Below the pieces are notes generated by a model. It was not told the origin of the DNA. It searched no databases and saw nothing but the letters and a program-made list of their open reading frames with translations. Positions 22,701-34,321 of a stretch of 64,000 bases of DNA are shown here, one piece after another. A program made the translations under genes and the position numbers. Origin of the DNA: Puccinellia tenuiflora (lineage: Eukaryota > Streptophyta > Magnoliopsida > Poales > Poaceae); NCBI GenBank assembly GCA_012064385.1, contig QRDG01000415.1:2682340-2746339 (forward strand). The letters are read 5' to 3'. Position 1 is the first letter of the stretch. The number at the start of each line of letters is the position of its first letter.

Positions 22701-24109
22701 TACAATAAGTAAAACAAAGTGATATATGAGAATGCCAAACAAAGTGAGCTTACTAATCCGATTTATGCTTATCGTCATATCTCTAGCTTGATTTTAGTCG
22801 CTCCTTAACTAGATGAGTAATTAAACTTATATATGAGAATGCATGTTCATGCTTCTTAATTGTTCCCGCTACCTATTATTGAACACAATATATGCCGTGG
22901 ATTTTTCCAGATACTAGACAAGGCGAGTCCCAACTTATGGTACTATTTTATTTTCGCAAACAAAAATGCAAGAGACTATAACCATGTTATATCCGGTTAG
23001 CTGCATCCAAATTGTGACTACAATTTTAGATTCCAATTCTGAATTATAATTTCTTAGCATATATATCTCCTTTAAAGAGAGCTTCTATTAACACCAGAAG
23101 TTAATTCAAACGAGCTCAAGCTGAACTTTTATAAGTGGATAGCCCATCATTATATATTAAGGGTCACAGAAAAATCATAACACATGAATATGTTGTTTGG
23201 TCCCTATACATTATGTTCCAACAAAAATTGAGTATCCTCTTTAAATATATTTTTGGAGCAGGTTATAGCTACAACATTAATCCACCTTGGCGAAATACAA
23301 CAATTTCTACACATTAACTACACCTTAGTAACATGTTACATGTATAATACTACTCTATAATATTGCTTCTCTTTTAAATCCTCTTCTTATACTATGTCAC
23401 AAAAAACCAAGTCAAAATAATTATTTTCATTGTGAGAGATATACAAGTCATATTAGAAACTAATGCATAAAACTGAAGTTATATTACAGGCTTCAGTTTT
23501 GGTTAAAGATTGTTCAATTAAGATCAATAAGACAAGAACCCGCACATCTAACATTTTAGGTTGATTTGTCGGGTCTTTCCTTAAGTTTGTGCTTCTATGT
23601 TATATCCGCTTCTGATAAATATGTGACAGCATACGAAGTAAAAAATTGCTTTCTTTGTTATAGTATATCAAATGATTTTTACAAATATTGTTTCTGTGTA
23701 TAATAAATTTCTAGATCATCGACTTCACTTTTTTCATTGAAGATGGTTCCATTAAGATCATTAAGAAAGGAACCCGCACATCTAAAGTTCCTGTGTGATC
23801 CGTATCGGGGCTTCCCCTAGGGTATTATAGTAACATTATCAAGGTAGATCATAGTTTATTACCTTCTGTTCAACCACAACTATCGATGTAGCTATTTGAT
23901 ATCAAGTTTACTGCATGTTGCAGCATCATCAAATGTTGTGTGGCCTTCGAACTGTAATTTTTTATTCTCACTCGTCGTACTTAGAACCCTGTACAAATTA
24001 CATACTTCTAATATTTTGCCAAAATTCCTATTGGTTTGTGTTCTTCTACCGAGCTATAATTGATGTTTGGCTAATAAAAGTTGTATCAACGCTTGGCTCA
24101 AAGCAGTGA
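22701..24109. other. AT-rich stretch without gene, containing a diverged direct repeat
   Basis: About 45 bp around 23508-23556 and 23744-23792 are related. Both read TTAAGATCA-TAAGA followed by GAACCCGCACATCTAA. No gene is supported in this interval. Confidence 0.6.
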
Positions 24110-24353
24110 CGAAGGACGATACAAAATTTAGGTATGGTGGAGTCAGAAACATATTTTAGTTAGAATCCTTTTGGGGGGGGGGGGGGGGGGGGCAATCGCC
24201 CCCATCCCCCGTTGTAAGCTATAAAAAAATTCATATTCTTTTTTATGAATATGTAAGTTTCAATTGTCTAAAGCAGTGGAAATTAAATAACGGGAATGTA
24301 TTTAACTAATCAGATATCATCGAGGTTCACTCACGGAAAAAACCCAACGTGGC

Positions 24354-25137
24354 TTAGCGCAAATGGAGCTGAAGTTGGAGAACAGAGGGAAAAACAGTAT
24401 ACATTGGAAAAGCGCAAATCCTGTAGATAGACTCGTGTGGCCCCACGAACCTAGCATCCCTGTACTGTTTAATCTCATTGATCACTCCACCATCGACATC
24501 TACTGCTGGGTTGATTGAGAATGATGCACGATCATGTCCTTTGTAGATATATTTGAATAAATATTTAACTGCCTTGATGCTGGAGCAAGCTTCAACATTG
24601 ATGTGACAATTATACCGCATAAGTAAACCAGGATTGTATGGGACAATCCATCTATTATCCAGCTCTGCTCCTCTGACCTTCACTACAGGACCATCAACCC
24701 TCCTCCTATAGATAGGATATGACTCCTTTCCTTGCTGCATAGCATCACAGAACTGTCGAGGATAGTGAAAGCGGCATTCACCATTTATCATGCAAGGACA
24801 ATTTTCTTGAGAGCACCACATGGTCCATGTAGCATATGCTTGACCACCAGAGAATGCAATACAGGGTACCTATCCTTGTTAGGAATCTCTGCTGATATCA
24901 CCTTATCGTACTCGTCTGGGTTTGTTAGCTTGCTATCCGAGCGCATGATCCGAAGCATGTGCTCATGTGGCAACCCCCTCTTTTGAAACTCAGTAACATG
25001 GACATATGTAGCAACCTCACCAAAGTACTTTTTCTTGATTAAAAGATCTTTCATACTTCACAATTTGGCCATTTATACTCTCGCCACAAGGTCTGGACAG
25101 TCTTGTGCTGTCTGGCCGGATTCAAGCCTGGATGTAA
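24354..25137 (-). pseudogene. Helitron Rep domain, downstream segment
   Basis: On the minus strand this continues the rolling-circle replication initiator of a Helitron. GQTAQDCPDLVARV is followed by FGEVATYVHVTEFQKRGLPH, where the PHEHML at about 24960 is the HUH metal-binding motif. MLHGPCG and CRFHYPRQFC come next, then AVKYLFKYIYKGHDR with the Tyr-containing motif near 24540. The frame breaks after LQLQLHL at 24354, so the rest of Rep and the helicase are missing. Stops and frame changes near 25040 (NCEV then a stop, then KIF) show it is dead. It is separated from its upstream half by the CACTA insertion at 25138-32425. Confidence 0.85.
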
Positions 25138-25149
25138 CACTACTACGAA

Positions 25150-25395
25150 ACACCTCATCTGTGGCGCACCAAAATAGGCATTCTGTGGCGCATCCAGGAA
25201 ATGGTGGGATGCGCCACAGAAATATCGCCACTAAAATATAATTCGGTGGCGCACCCCACGGTGCACCACAGAAATACCAAGATTCTGTGGCGCACCAGTG
25301 ACGGTGCACCACAGAAATATATCTGTGGCGCATCTGCCCACCATGCGCCACAGAATTGCATGCGCCACAGAAAAATAAAAAAAATGCGCCACAGA
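25150..25395. repeat. Left subterminal repeat cluster, TGTGGCGCA/TGCGCCACA
   Basis: Roughly ten copies in alternating orientation, many of them pairs forming TTCTGTGGCGCA-n-TGCGCCACAGAA hairpins. Position and arrangement match binding arrays for TNPA/TNP1-type proteins at CACTA ends; binding is inferred. Confidence 0.88.
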
Positions 25396-25715
25396 ATAAT
25401 TTAAATGTATTTTCAATTTTCTGCTGCCTGCTGTACAAATACAGGTATATTACAGAAAATACAGGTATATTATAGGAAATACAGGTATATTACAGGAAAC
25501 AGGAAATACATGTATATATTATAGGAAATACAGGTATATCACATTACTTAGAGCCCGAGATACACAATTTTTACACAAGTATGATACAAAAGTTCATCGT
25601 GTCACACAATAATTACAAGTGCCGAATTTTTAACATTGTTTCACATTACACATGAATAGGTCACACCGCCTACAGTAGGATCCGTGATGATGGTGAGGAA
25701 GAGCGGGGAGGACGA

Positions 25716-28700
25716 TCATGGATCCTTCTTCTTCGTCGGCGCCGGTAACGGTTTGCAGCCCTCTTTCGTCGTCCACGTCCTGGTGTCCTGCTGAGCCTCT
25801 AGGATTTCTTCGATCTCCCTCTTAGGCAACCCTGGAGATGGATTGGGATATAAATATATTGATTAATAATACAAATCTAAGTGGACAAGTCTATAATAAA
25901 GAAAATAAAGAAGCACTTATTGCTATACCTCTGACGTTGTGTAAGGACCCCCGATGATTGGTGACATCTTCGACGATGATTTGGGATAACTGTTCCTGGA
26001 TGCGATGGAAGTCTTCTCTAATATCGGCATCGGTGACCGCACATTTGGTCCATTCTTGGAGGCTAGATGGCAACTTCAATTTCTCAGCATCCCGGACAAA
26101 CCCTTTAAGGTGATGGAGGGCGTAGAAGGCCTCCTTCACGCTGCCAGACTTCTGCTTCATGCAGCAGAACTCGGTCACATGATTGAACCGGTGTGTGCCG
26201 TCATTGCTGAAAACTTGTTGCTTCTTTTCGAAGGGGCCTCCCTTTTTGGTGTAGCCCTCGAGAGCCTCATCGAGAACACCCTTTATCTTGGTGTAGTCTT
26301 TCTTCATATCCAAACTCCCCGAGTCAAGATAAGTGGCACTGGACCACCTCGGGTTCAGGACGACGAGTGTGCAGTACTTGTTCCTGCTCAACACAATTGA
26401 AACGAATGTTGGAAAGGATCAGCAATGGAACAAATCTACAAGAAAGCATAAGTTACGACGGCGGCGAGCGGATGTGTACTTACTCGGGAAAGAAAGGCAG
26501 AAGAATGTTGTTCTTCCTCTTGTTGGTCAGCATGAAACTCCGGAGGTACTCTGTCGCCTTGGTCCGTGTCGCTGATCCTTCCACCAGCTGGCAGTCATGC
26601 ATGTAGTAGGGATCCGCTACCGCGACGGACTGGGTATTATCTCTCTTGATCTTCATCGCCATATCGAGCGCGTATAGGCGGACCAAGTTATAGTCCAGCC
26701 GTCTAGAGTGAAAGAGATTGAAGACGTCCTCGTACGCTATGAAGAACGGATTCGCGGGGGCATCATGGATGAAGTCCAAGTCCATTGGCACCCTGACCGT
26801 GAACATCGGGTAATTTGGCTCCTTGTCTTGAAGAAGGATACGCTCTAGCACCAAGACAGCTTCATGCAAAGCGTGCATGGATCCACGTGCGAGGCAGAGC
26901 AGCTCTGGAGGCAGTATCGCTTTACCAGCTTCATGAACTCGGGTCAAGCCAACAACCGCACGGGGTGATACCGTGTCTTCATGACCTCGGATAGTCTTAG
27001 GAGCTGGCTGGCTCGCAGAGGCGCCTGGCCCCCTCTTTCTCTTCTTGTTCTTCTTCATAATCTCCGGGGGTGGTGAGGGTGGTCGGGGTGCGGACTCCGG
27101 GAAAACCGTCTTACGTAGTGTACCAGGGCTGAAAATGGTAGACGGTAATTTGCGTGGAGGTTGATCGCCGGCCTCTGGAGGCGTGTCTTGAGATAAACCC
27201 TGGAAGTCCAGGCGCTGCGTTCATGTACTGGGATGAGCAGGTTGATCGCCTTGAGTGCGGAAGGGTTCTTCATCCATAGGAGGCATGAATATGTCCTCGA
27301 TGGCGCCAGTGTTGAGGTAGCCCGCGACGTCGACATCATCACCATCGTCGTCGTTGGCATCAAGTTGAGGTGCATTAACAACGCCTTTGGATGGTTGCGG
27401 TACAGGCGCTCCCAACAGTTTTTGGTGGCGACTGCAGGTGGCGACGACCGTCGGTTCCTTCTGGGTGGCGGTGATGGCTGCAGGCTTCGAGGAGGGCCGA
27501 ACGATCGGGGGCCTCGAGGGCCGAATGATCGGGGGCCTCGAGGTGGCGCCGGTGGTGCGCCTTAACCCTAGAAGACCAGTCCCAAGACGAATCTGGGTCT
27601 TCGGCCATTTCATCGGCCACTTGATGTAATCTTTAAGGACCATGTGATCCTCGTCGGCTCCCGGAGGTTGAATGGGGGGCTCGACGTCGCAAAACTCAGG
27701 CACTATTGTAACCAACCTGACCCTCATCACGTCCTCATCCATTTTATTGTGGTGCATATCGCGGTTCATTGGTTGTATGACAGTGCCCTGACCACAGTCC
27801 TTCAACTCGCCGCCGGGCACCAACCTATGCAGTAGTATGCAAGGCATGTCCTGAGTCAAAACATGTTGGGCATCATGAGATGGCAATCATCATAGGCATA
27901 GTTATAGAAGATTCCGCGGACTAACTAATTAGTTACCTGGGTGATGGCGTCGAGCTCGGCAACTGTCGAGACAAGGGCGCCGGTGCCGGCGGCCGGCCTA
28001 TCATTCTCTGGCCACTCGGTTGCATTATGAAGCACAGCCGCCGCCGGCTGCGGCTCGGTATCTTTCGGGGTAGGGGGCGTCGTTGCGTTGGGCTGTGGGG
28101 TCGTCAGGTCCGGCGACACGTTTTGGTTCATGATGGAGTTGCTGCCGCTGACGCTGGGCACGTGTATCGGCCCCTGTCGACCAGCCGCATTCCAAGCAGC
28201 TAACCCCTCCACCAACCCAGCGGGTAAGAAACTTTTCAGCCTCTCGTCCACTAACCGCTCAACCGTGGTGGAGTCCACTTTTTGATTCTCCAGTGTCTCC
28301 ACCTTCTTCCTTAGCTCCACAACCTCGGCTTTATCCTTACTCAGCCTCCTCCTCTGCTTTTTTGTCTCGGCGTCCGAGTGGTAGTAGTCGATGAACTTCA
28401 TGCTCGTACCGAAGCTGGACACACGGCCAGCTGACGTCGGCGGCATCGACTTGTCCCTACCCTTGTAGGCGTTCGTCGCCCTATTGAAAGTCGTGTCCCA
28501 CGGCTCCGTCGACCCCTAGGACGACGGGCCGCCGACCTCAGCGTCAGTCTTCAACTCTGCCTCCTGCAGACAAATTAGGCATTAATTTAGATATTTCGCT
28601 TCGTTATCTAACTAGATCAACGCAATGGACTTTGAGATATCCGCGGTAATTAAATTCCTTACCAGATACTTCTCAAAATCCTTCACCGCCTCATCGTCGG

Positions 28701-29628
28701 TAACGAATTCCCCCGTGGTCTTGTCCAGATAGTAGCGGGACCGGACAAAGAACCTCGTCTGCTCGTCCGTGATTTTTTCCCATGGGTTCTCTTTTCCGAG
28801 ACGTGCATACTCGGCATCCTCCTTGTCCCAAATGGGCTTTTTTCCTCGGTAACCGCCGCTTCCACAACGGTGGTTACCTATGTTTTGCTCCCGCATGTCC
28901 TTCCCCCACTTGGTCTATTTTTTAGCCTCCTCAATTCTTAAGGACAATTTGAAATCCTCGAACTCTTCTTGGTCGAGCATCGGCTCTTTGGCTTTTATCT
29001 CCTCCCAGCTGAGACCCTTCTCAATCTTCCGCTTCACCCGGAATTTCCAGCTGCTCAAGGCGGTGCTCATCTTTGAGATGGCTAATCTATCCACCTTTTT
29101 GTTGAACGGCTCCGGGAACGTGTACCGTTGGTGAAGCTTCTGGAGGAGGACGTCGCGCAAAGCCTTATTGGCCGTGGTTCTGATGTCCTTCGTGTTGATG
29201 GACACGCTTTCCCGGAGGATGCACCCTAGTTGCATGATGTACCCTTTGGCAGTGGCCTCAGGCGCCACTAGTAGGCCACTTGGCGTGACCTCGGTGAAAT
29301 GGTCTGTGACATTGGCGAGCACTTGAGGTGTCCTATCCCTCCTTTCCTTCTTCTGCTTCGGAGCGGTCGGGTCGTTACCACCATCCGTGTGGTCGCCGCC
29401 ATCGGTGGTGGTGGTGTCATCCTCATGGCCGCCACTAGCAGCTCCATCGGTGGTTTCGGCGTCGTCGCCCTCCGGGGCGTCTTGCTCATCGTCGGCACGG
29501 TCGCCACTAGCAGCTCCGGCGGCGGCGGCCTCCTCCAACTCCTGGGACGCTTCCCAGAACGACTTGTTGGCGTCTCTAGCTATTTCTTCGACGCTCATGT
29601 TCTTAGAAGGGCCCGCGGACTCCGACAT
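25716..29628 (-). pseudogene. CACTA TNP1-like protein with DUF8039-like region and degenerate Ulp1-like tail
   Basis: The first exon (29628-28915) starts MSESAGPSKNMSVEEIARDA, is rich in Asp/Gly/Ala, then reads KQKKERRDRTPQVLANVTDH and RYTFPEPFNKKVDRLAISKM. The next exons cover 28896-28612 (KPIWDKEDAEYARLG), about 28590-27925 (TEPWDTTFNRATNAYKGRDK, then a coiled coil KAEVVELRKKVETLENQ) and 27886 onward (MPCILLHRLVPGGELKDCGQ, KWPMKWPKTQIRLG), the latter resembling DUF8039. A further exon (about 27100-26480) is followed by YLDSGSLDMKKDYTKIKGVL and an Ulp1-like tail ending at 25716. An in-frame TAG lies at 28516-28518. The usual protease His and Cys contexts look replaced (KYCTLVVL, EFCCMKQ), so proteolysis is doubtful. 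The protein is expected to bind the subterminal motifs. Confidence 0.75.
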
Positions 29629-29738
29629 GTTTGCACTTAATTAAAAAGAGGCATAAAGTTAGTACAACACAAATATAAGAAAAAAAATCACTTAATTAAG
29701 TACTAAGATACCCCGGCCCATGCATTAGTCGCAATACC

Positions 29739-29864
29739 CCATATGTCCCTTTTTAGCAAAGTCATGCCAAAATTCACGAAAAATTTCGGCATGACCTTTG
29801 CTAAAAAAGGGACATATGGAGTACCCGAATTTGCCGGAACGGAAGTTAATCGACGTTCCGGCAA
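29739..29864. repeat. Two consecutive inverted repeats (hairpins) upstream of the CACTA gene
   Basis: The first, 29739-29819, has arms of about 30 nt beginning CCATATGTCCC with only one- or two-base bulges. The second, 29831-29864, has perfect 11-bp arms (TTGCCGGAACG). Both lie about 110-240 bp upstream of the start at 29628, in the likely promoter or leader. The first has the size of a small-RNA precursor, but this is speculative. Confidence 0.85.
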
Positions 29865-29934
29865 TCTCAAGGGTCTCTCGGGGTACCTGCAAACATTTAA
29901 AAAAGGCCTCTAGGGCACACATTCAACACATGCA

Positions 29935-30075
29935 GCACACCACATCCACCATCACCATCACACATATGCATTCACCACCATCACACATACCACCATCACC
30001 ATCACACGCATCCACCACCAACATCACACATGCATTCACCACCATCACACACATTCACCACCACCATCATCTCAC
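29935..30075. repeat. CACCACCATCACACA-type microsatellite
   Basis: Imperfect array of CAC/CAT/ACA trinucleotides with ATGCATTCACCACC and CATCACACAT units. It has no coding value. Confidence 0.85.
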
Positions 30076-30925
30076 CTGAAATTGAACAAGCGTCGAGGTC
30101 CTTCTCGATCACCACCACACAGCAGCTAGCGCTTAGGACACCTGCTACACATTCAAGTAACATACTGTGAGTTAATTAAGCAGCCAACAACTAATATTTA
30201 AGCTTGCGTCAATATATTTAAGCATCTTCAAGACAGTTAAAAAGTACCAACTTTGGAGGCTTACAAAATTATGAAATCTTGATCCTATTTACAATGTACC
30301 TTCATGGATCTATTGCACTACATTATTACATCATGATAAAGCTAAAAAATAGTTTTTGAAAATTTCTAGCACCTTAATTCAAAAAACTATATGCAAGTTT
30401 GCAGTAGTGCACTAGACTAAACATGTGCCTCTGTTGATGCTCATGTGGCACTTGCCTCTGTTGATCTATGTAGGTAACGTGGGACAAGTGGTTTGGGAAT
30501 GTAAAACTTGGGCGTCATTAGATTTCTGAGATTCAACACCTAGCAAAAATTAAACCTAATTTTTTTATTGGGTCATTTCGTCAAGCACCTAAGGTGCAAC
30601 CATGGTAGGAGAGGGAGGGGAGGGAGAGAGGGGCATCACCTCGGTGAGGGGAGCGAGTGGAGGTCGTCGGCAGCTTGTGGTGGGTCCCAGGGCGGCGAGG
30701 TGGGCGGCAGCCGGCGCGGGCGGCGGTGGAGATGCTCGATCGAGGTCTCCTCCGCGGGCGTCGAGGATGGAGCGGCGGCGTGTCGAGGTACTCCGCGGGC
30801 GTCGAGGACGGAGCGGCGGCGTGCGGCCGGTGATTGGGCGTCGCGAGGGCGGTTTTGAGAAATTTGGGTGGCCGGAAAGAAAGGAAGGTAGAAAGGGGAG
30901 GGCCTAGCTAAAATGGCTAAGTGCC
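30076..30925. other. CACTA interior without supported gene
   Basis: AT-rich sequence to about 30600, then a GC-rich patch (30600-30900) containing a near-duplicated GCGGGCGTCGAGGA-GGAGCGGCGGCGTG segment. The frames over that patch look compositional. Confidence 0.55.
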
Positions 30926-30929
30926 GTAA

Positions 30930-31005
30930 TTCTGTGGCGCAGCTGGGCATGCGCCACAGAATTCGGTAGTTCTATGGCGCATCTGCTGGGGATGCGCCAC
31001 AGAAT
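30930..31005. repeat. Internal pair of TGTGGCGCA inverted repeats
   Basis: Two hairpin units of the subterminal motif lie more than 1 kb inside the right end, suggesting that the subterminal array was split by growth of the AT-rich block at 31140-32050. Confidence 0.85.
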
Positions 31006-31061
31006 TCCTTGGCTAGAAGTGCTAAAAACCACTGCTGGCTATACGTCACAACAATCACACA

Positions 31062-31128
31062 AGCAGCCCAATGGTTAGCCATTGAAACCTAGAATTGGGG
31101 CAGCCAGGTTCGAATCCTGGCTGTCTCA
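31062..31128 (+). other. tRNA-like Pol III fragment
   Basis: A perfect T-arm (CCAGG-TTCGAAT-CCTGG) follows an A-box-like CCCAATGGTTAGCC, with a T6 run just downstream. The acceptor stems pair poorly and no clear anticodon arm forms, so this is a tRNA pseudogene or SINE head rather than a working tRNA. Confidence 0.4.
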
Positions 31129-31139
31129 CATTTTTTGTT

Positions 31140-32050
31140 ACTTTAAAATTTTTTTTGGTTTAAATTGAAATATAGAACACAAACACAAACACATTTGTTA
31201 TTCTTAAAAAAAACATTTTTGGTTATATTGAAAGAAAAAATCATTTAAATTTTTTTTGGTTAAATTTAAATATATATATATATTCTTGTCTCTCACACAC
31301 ACACATGGTATATAATATATAGTAGCTAGAACACACATATTTTAGTAGACCACACATATTTTAATACACAAAAAAAGTCTTTAATTTCTTTAAAATGTGT
31401 TTGTGTTCTATATTTAAATTTACACAAAAAAATTTGTTGGTTAAATTGAAATATAGAACACAAACACATTCGTTATTCTTTAAAAAAACATTTTTGGTTA
31501 TATTGAAAGAAAAAATTCGTTTAATTTTTTTTGGTTAAATTTAAATATAGAACACAAACACATTTTAAAGAAATTAAAGACGAATATATACACAATTGTT
31601 AGTAGACCACACATATATTTTTTTTGAAAGGACACATATTTTATTCATGGTATATATATATTCTTGTCTCACACAAACACACATGGTATATAATATATAG
31701 TAGCTAGAACACACATATTTTAATAGAGCATACATATTTTAATACACAAAAAAGTCTTTAATTTCTTTAAAATGTGTTTGTGTTCTATATTTAAATTTAC
31801 ACAAAAAAATTGTTGGTTAAATTGAAATATAGAATACAAACACATTTGTTATTCTTTAAAAAAACATTTTTGGTTATATTGAAAGAAAAAAATCCGTTTA
31901 AATTTTTTTTGGTTAAATTGAAATATAGAACACAAACAAATTTTAAAGAAATTAAAGACGAATATATACTCATTTTAAAGAAATTCGTTTATATTTTATT
32001 CATGGTATATATATGGCGCATGCACAAAACATGCATATGCTGCCACTTTT
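31140..32050. repeat. AT-rich repeat block with direct and inverted copies
   Basis: Units built from GGTTAAATTGAAATATAGAA, CACAAACACATT and TTAAAGAAATTAAAGACGAA recur three to four times, some inverted (for example AATGTGTTTGTGTTC facing AACACAAACACATT near 31395-31470). It probably arose by segmental duplication inside the CACTA element. Confidence 0.8.
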
Positions 32051-32069
32051 TGTATTAATTTCTGCACAG

Positions 32070-32395
32070 CAATTCTGTGGCGCATAGAGCAAGATGCGCC
32101 ACAGAAATGGCTCACTCAATTTTTTGGGCCGGGGCCCACCCATATTTCTGTGGCGCATGGGTCCAGATGCGCCACAGAAACACATATTTTTGTGGCGCAT
32201 CCTTCTCCATGCGCCACAGAAAATGTGGGGTAGGCTGCAATCCAGCCGTTGGTTGTGGGGCCCACTAGTTTTCTGTGGCGCATGGGCCCTGGTGCGCCAC
32301 AGAATAACATATTTCAGTGGCGCATCTGTTAGATATGCGCCACAGAAAGGGGAGGATTTCTGTGGCGCACCGCCAACGGTGCGCCACAAAATATC
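32070..32395. repeat. Right subterminal repeat cluster, TGTGGCGCA/TGCGCCACA
   Basis: About five hairpin pairs of the same motif as the left cluster, with varied loops, running up to about 30 bp from the right TIR. Confidence 0.88.
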
Positions 32396-32428
32396 TATCC
32401 ACCTATAGCTAGTTTCCTAGTAGTGTAA

Positions 32429-33790
32429 TCTCCTACCAGTGCGGGTTGCAAGTCATCGTGATGAAATAATCAGGCTTCCAAACCGCTCGACTATCGCCAT
32501 TGCATCAAGAAATCGACGTTGCATGTCTCGATCACGTCCAGGAAAAGTCCATGGTAACACGATTCTCTTGCCAACCTGAGAACCATGTGTCTCACCGGCA
32601 TCAATGACGTCAACGAGGCCCTAAGAAACATATGAATCAAACATCATTATCTGGTAAATGGAAAAGGTTTCTGGTTGGAAGGCTAGCTGATTGGGATTTT
32701 ATTATTAATGTAGAACATTATGATACCTGGTATAGATCAGCACGAATGAGCTTATGATTCTTAGGCTTGTAGTAGAAAGCAAGTCTCATGGTCTCCATCT
32801 TGATGTACATGTCAACAGCCCATTGCTGGAACGCTCGGCCACCAAACAATATAATGTTAAAAATTCTTTTCCTGACTTGTATCTTCAAACAATAGTACTC
32901 CCTTGCACTGACAAATTTTTTTGACGTTCCAACTTCACCATCCTCCTGGTCCACTTCATCATCTAGGAGACGGTTCAAAAAATGACTAATCAATAATCTT
33001 TAGCAAAAATAATGAATGATGAATAAGAAAGTGAAACACGTTAGAAGATCGGGACCATTACCTGCTAACTCATCCGTGTTTGATTCTACATGTACATTTG
33101 AAGTACGATCTACAACTTGGAAGTCCTCACCACCTGTGGTATCCTCGTTGTTTTCTTGAACAACGGAAGGTGGTCCATCATATGGCATCCAACGGTTCCA
33201 TCCCTCCTCCCCTGCCGGAAAGAATAATGGATACGCCAAAGGATCATAGCAACCATAGTATGCTTTGATAAATATAGGACGATCACCTTTTCCATACACG
33301 ATAACTTGCCTATTAAAAGTGTTTTGTGGGTTGCTCCCTTCGACCCACATCACAACCACCTGGGAAGCTGTGGGGGCATCGTACCTTCGCTGGTCCAGTC
33401 TTATATCTGTGTTTAGTGAAATCCTATATTCTTCTATATTTGGAACAGATCCCATGCTCTTAAAAATCTGCACATACGAGTTGTTCTTTAGTATCTCCAG
33501 AATCTTCCGTATGAGATTTATATCAAGATCTGGAGACTGCTTCACTCTATGTTTCAAGGTTTCATCTGTATCATAGATGTAGAGCTGGAGATGTCTAGGT
33601 CCTTGACCACCAGGCACCAGATAGTCCATCTTATAGTATAATGCCCCTTGTGCACGGAATGTATAGTTACCGGTTCTAGCCGCATTGCTGACCCTCGGAT
33701 CAAGGGGGACTCCAAGACTTGTGAAAGAGAAGTGGCTGTTGAAACACCGTATGTTCTTTCTAAAATATTTTGCATCATCATCAACTTGCT
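32429..33790 (-). pseudogene. Helitron Rep gene, upstream segment
   Basis: On the minus strand the segment reads NIRCFNSHFSF, LGVPLDPRVSNAARTGNYTF and RAQGALYYKMDYLVPGGQGP, the usual N-terminal Helitron region. It continues with HLQLYIYDTDETLKHR and PLAYPLFFPAGEEGWN. After an intron come VSAREYYCLKIQVRKRIFN, FGGRAFQQWAVDMYIKMETM and RADLYQ. A further exon gives GLVDVIDAGETHGSQVGKRI, WTFPGRDRDMQRRFLDAMA and, one frame over, KPDYFITMTCNPHW. A single-base frameshift precedes KPDYF and a TAG follows HW. The CACTA element then interrupts the codons for EITSR. The gene would initiate rolling-circle transposition if intact. Confidence 0.85.
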
Positions 33791-33930
33791 AAATATTATA
33801 TGTCATTAAGTTAGATTGATCTCTCCTTCCAAATTCCTGGATAATACAAATTCATGGTCAATTAATTGGATAGATTCCTCGCCCTTTAAACAAATTGTAT
33901 ATAAAGTAAAGACATATGTATGAGTATAAC

Positions 33931-34321
33931 AAATACATTGCCCGCTCATGTGCGCGGGCCACTTTTCTATTTATTGTAAAAGACAAAACCAACCATTTTT
34001 TTCCGGTTCAACACAAAATAATTTTTGGAACTAACCCTTTTCACGACTCACGTGATCCAGACCGTAATGTATCAAGGTTTATCTGTTTGAATACCAAGGT
34101 CCAGTTTACAAGAAAAACAAAAAAATGTCAACATGACCCATCTGTTATAGACTGATTTTTTTTTTTTGCCAACTTTAACCACACTTTTCTGACGGCCAAT
34201 TTCTCAACCACACTTTTGTGCCTACCATGTTTCCCAAAATATCTTGCCTCTTACTCTCTCTTTCCAAGCCAGCTAGCTAAAGGTCCAGATATTACTTTAT
34301 TGCGTGGCTAGTCTATCACAC
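33931..34321. other. Spacer without gene
   Basis: No coding signature. It includes a T-rich run near 34155 and ends at the hAT target site. Confidence 0.5.

Larger units (their letters stand above)
25138..32425. mobile_element. CACTA element, 7.3 kb, without TNP2, inserted in the Helitron gene
   Basis: The left end CACTACTACGAAAC and the complement of the right end, CACTACTAGGAAAC, are CACTA TIRs. The 3-bp target duplication TAA is exact at 25135-25137 and 32426-32428. The subterminal regions carry inverted TGTGGCGCA/TGCGCCACA motifs. Only a TNP1-like gene with a degenerate Ulp1-like tail is present, so mobility would depend on a TNP2 transposase supplied elsewhere. Confidence 0.93.
24365..33846 (-). 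mobile_element. Helitron-derived insertion segment
   Basis: This interval, including the nested CACTA, is absent from the related copy at 22390-22700. CAAAT occurs at both borders (24360-24364 and 33847-33851), which could be a short duplication or coincidence, since Helitrons normally insert between A and T without duplication. Canonical 5' TC and 3' CTRR-hairpin ends were not identified, and the helicase half is missing, so the segment is probably a truncated Helitron. Confidence 0.6.

Noticed and set aside
24173..24192. Run of about 20 G residues (also 41286-41302 and 54287-54296)
   Set aside because: Homopolymer or assembly-prone sequence with no feature attached.
25073..25438. Frames of 60-121 codons with repeated CGA, RHR and VAHP words
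   Set aside because: Products of the TGTGGCGCA subterminal repeats; the same applies to 32000-32408.
30568..30950. Three overlapping GC-rich frames of about 100 codons
   Set aside because: They surround a short GC-rich duplication (GCGGGCGTCGAGGA) and have no domain or splice context.
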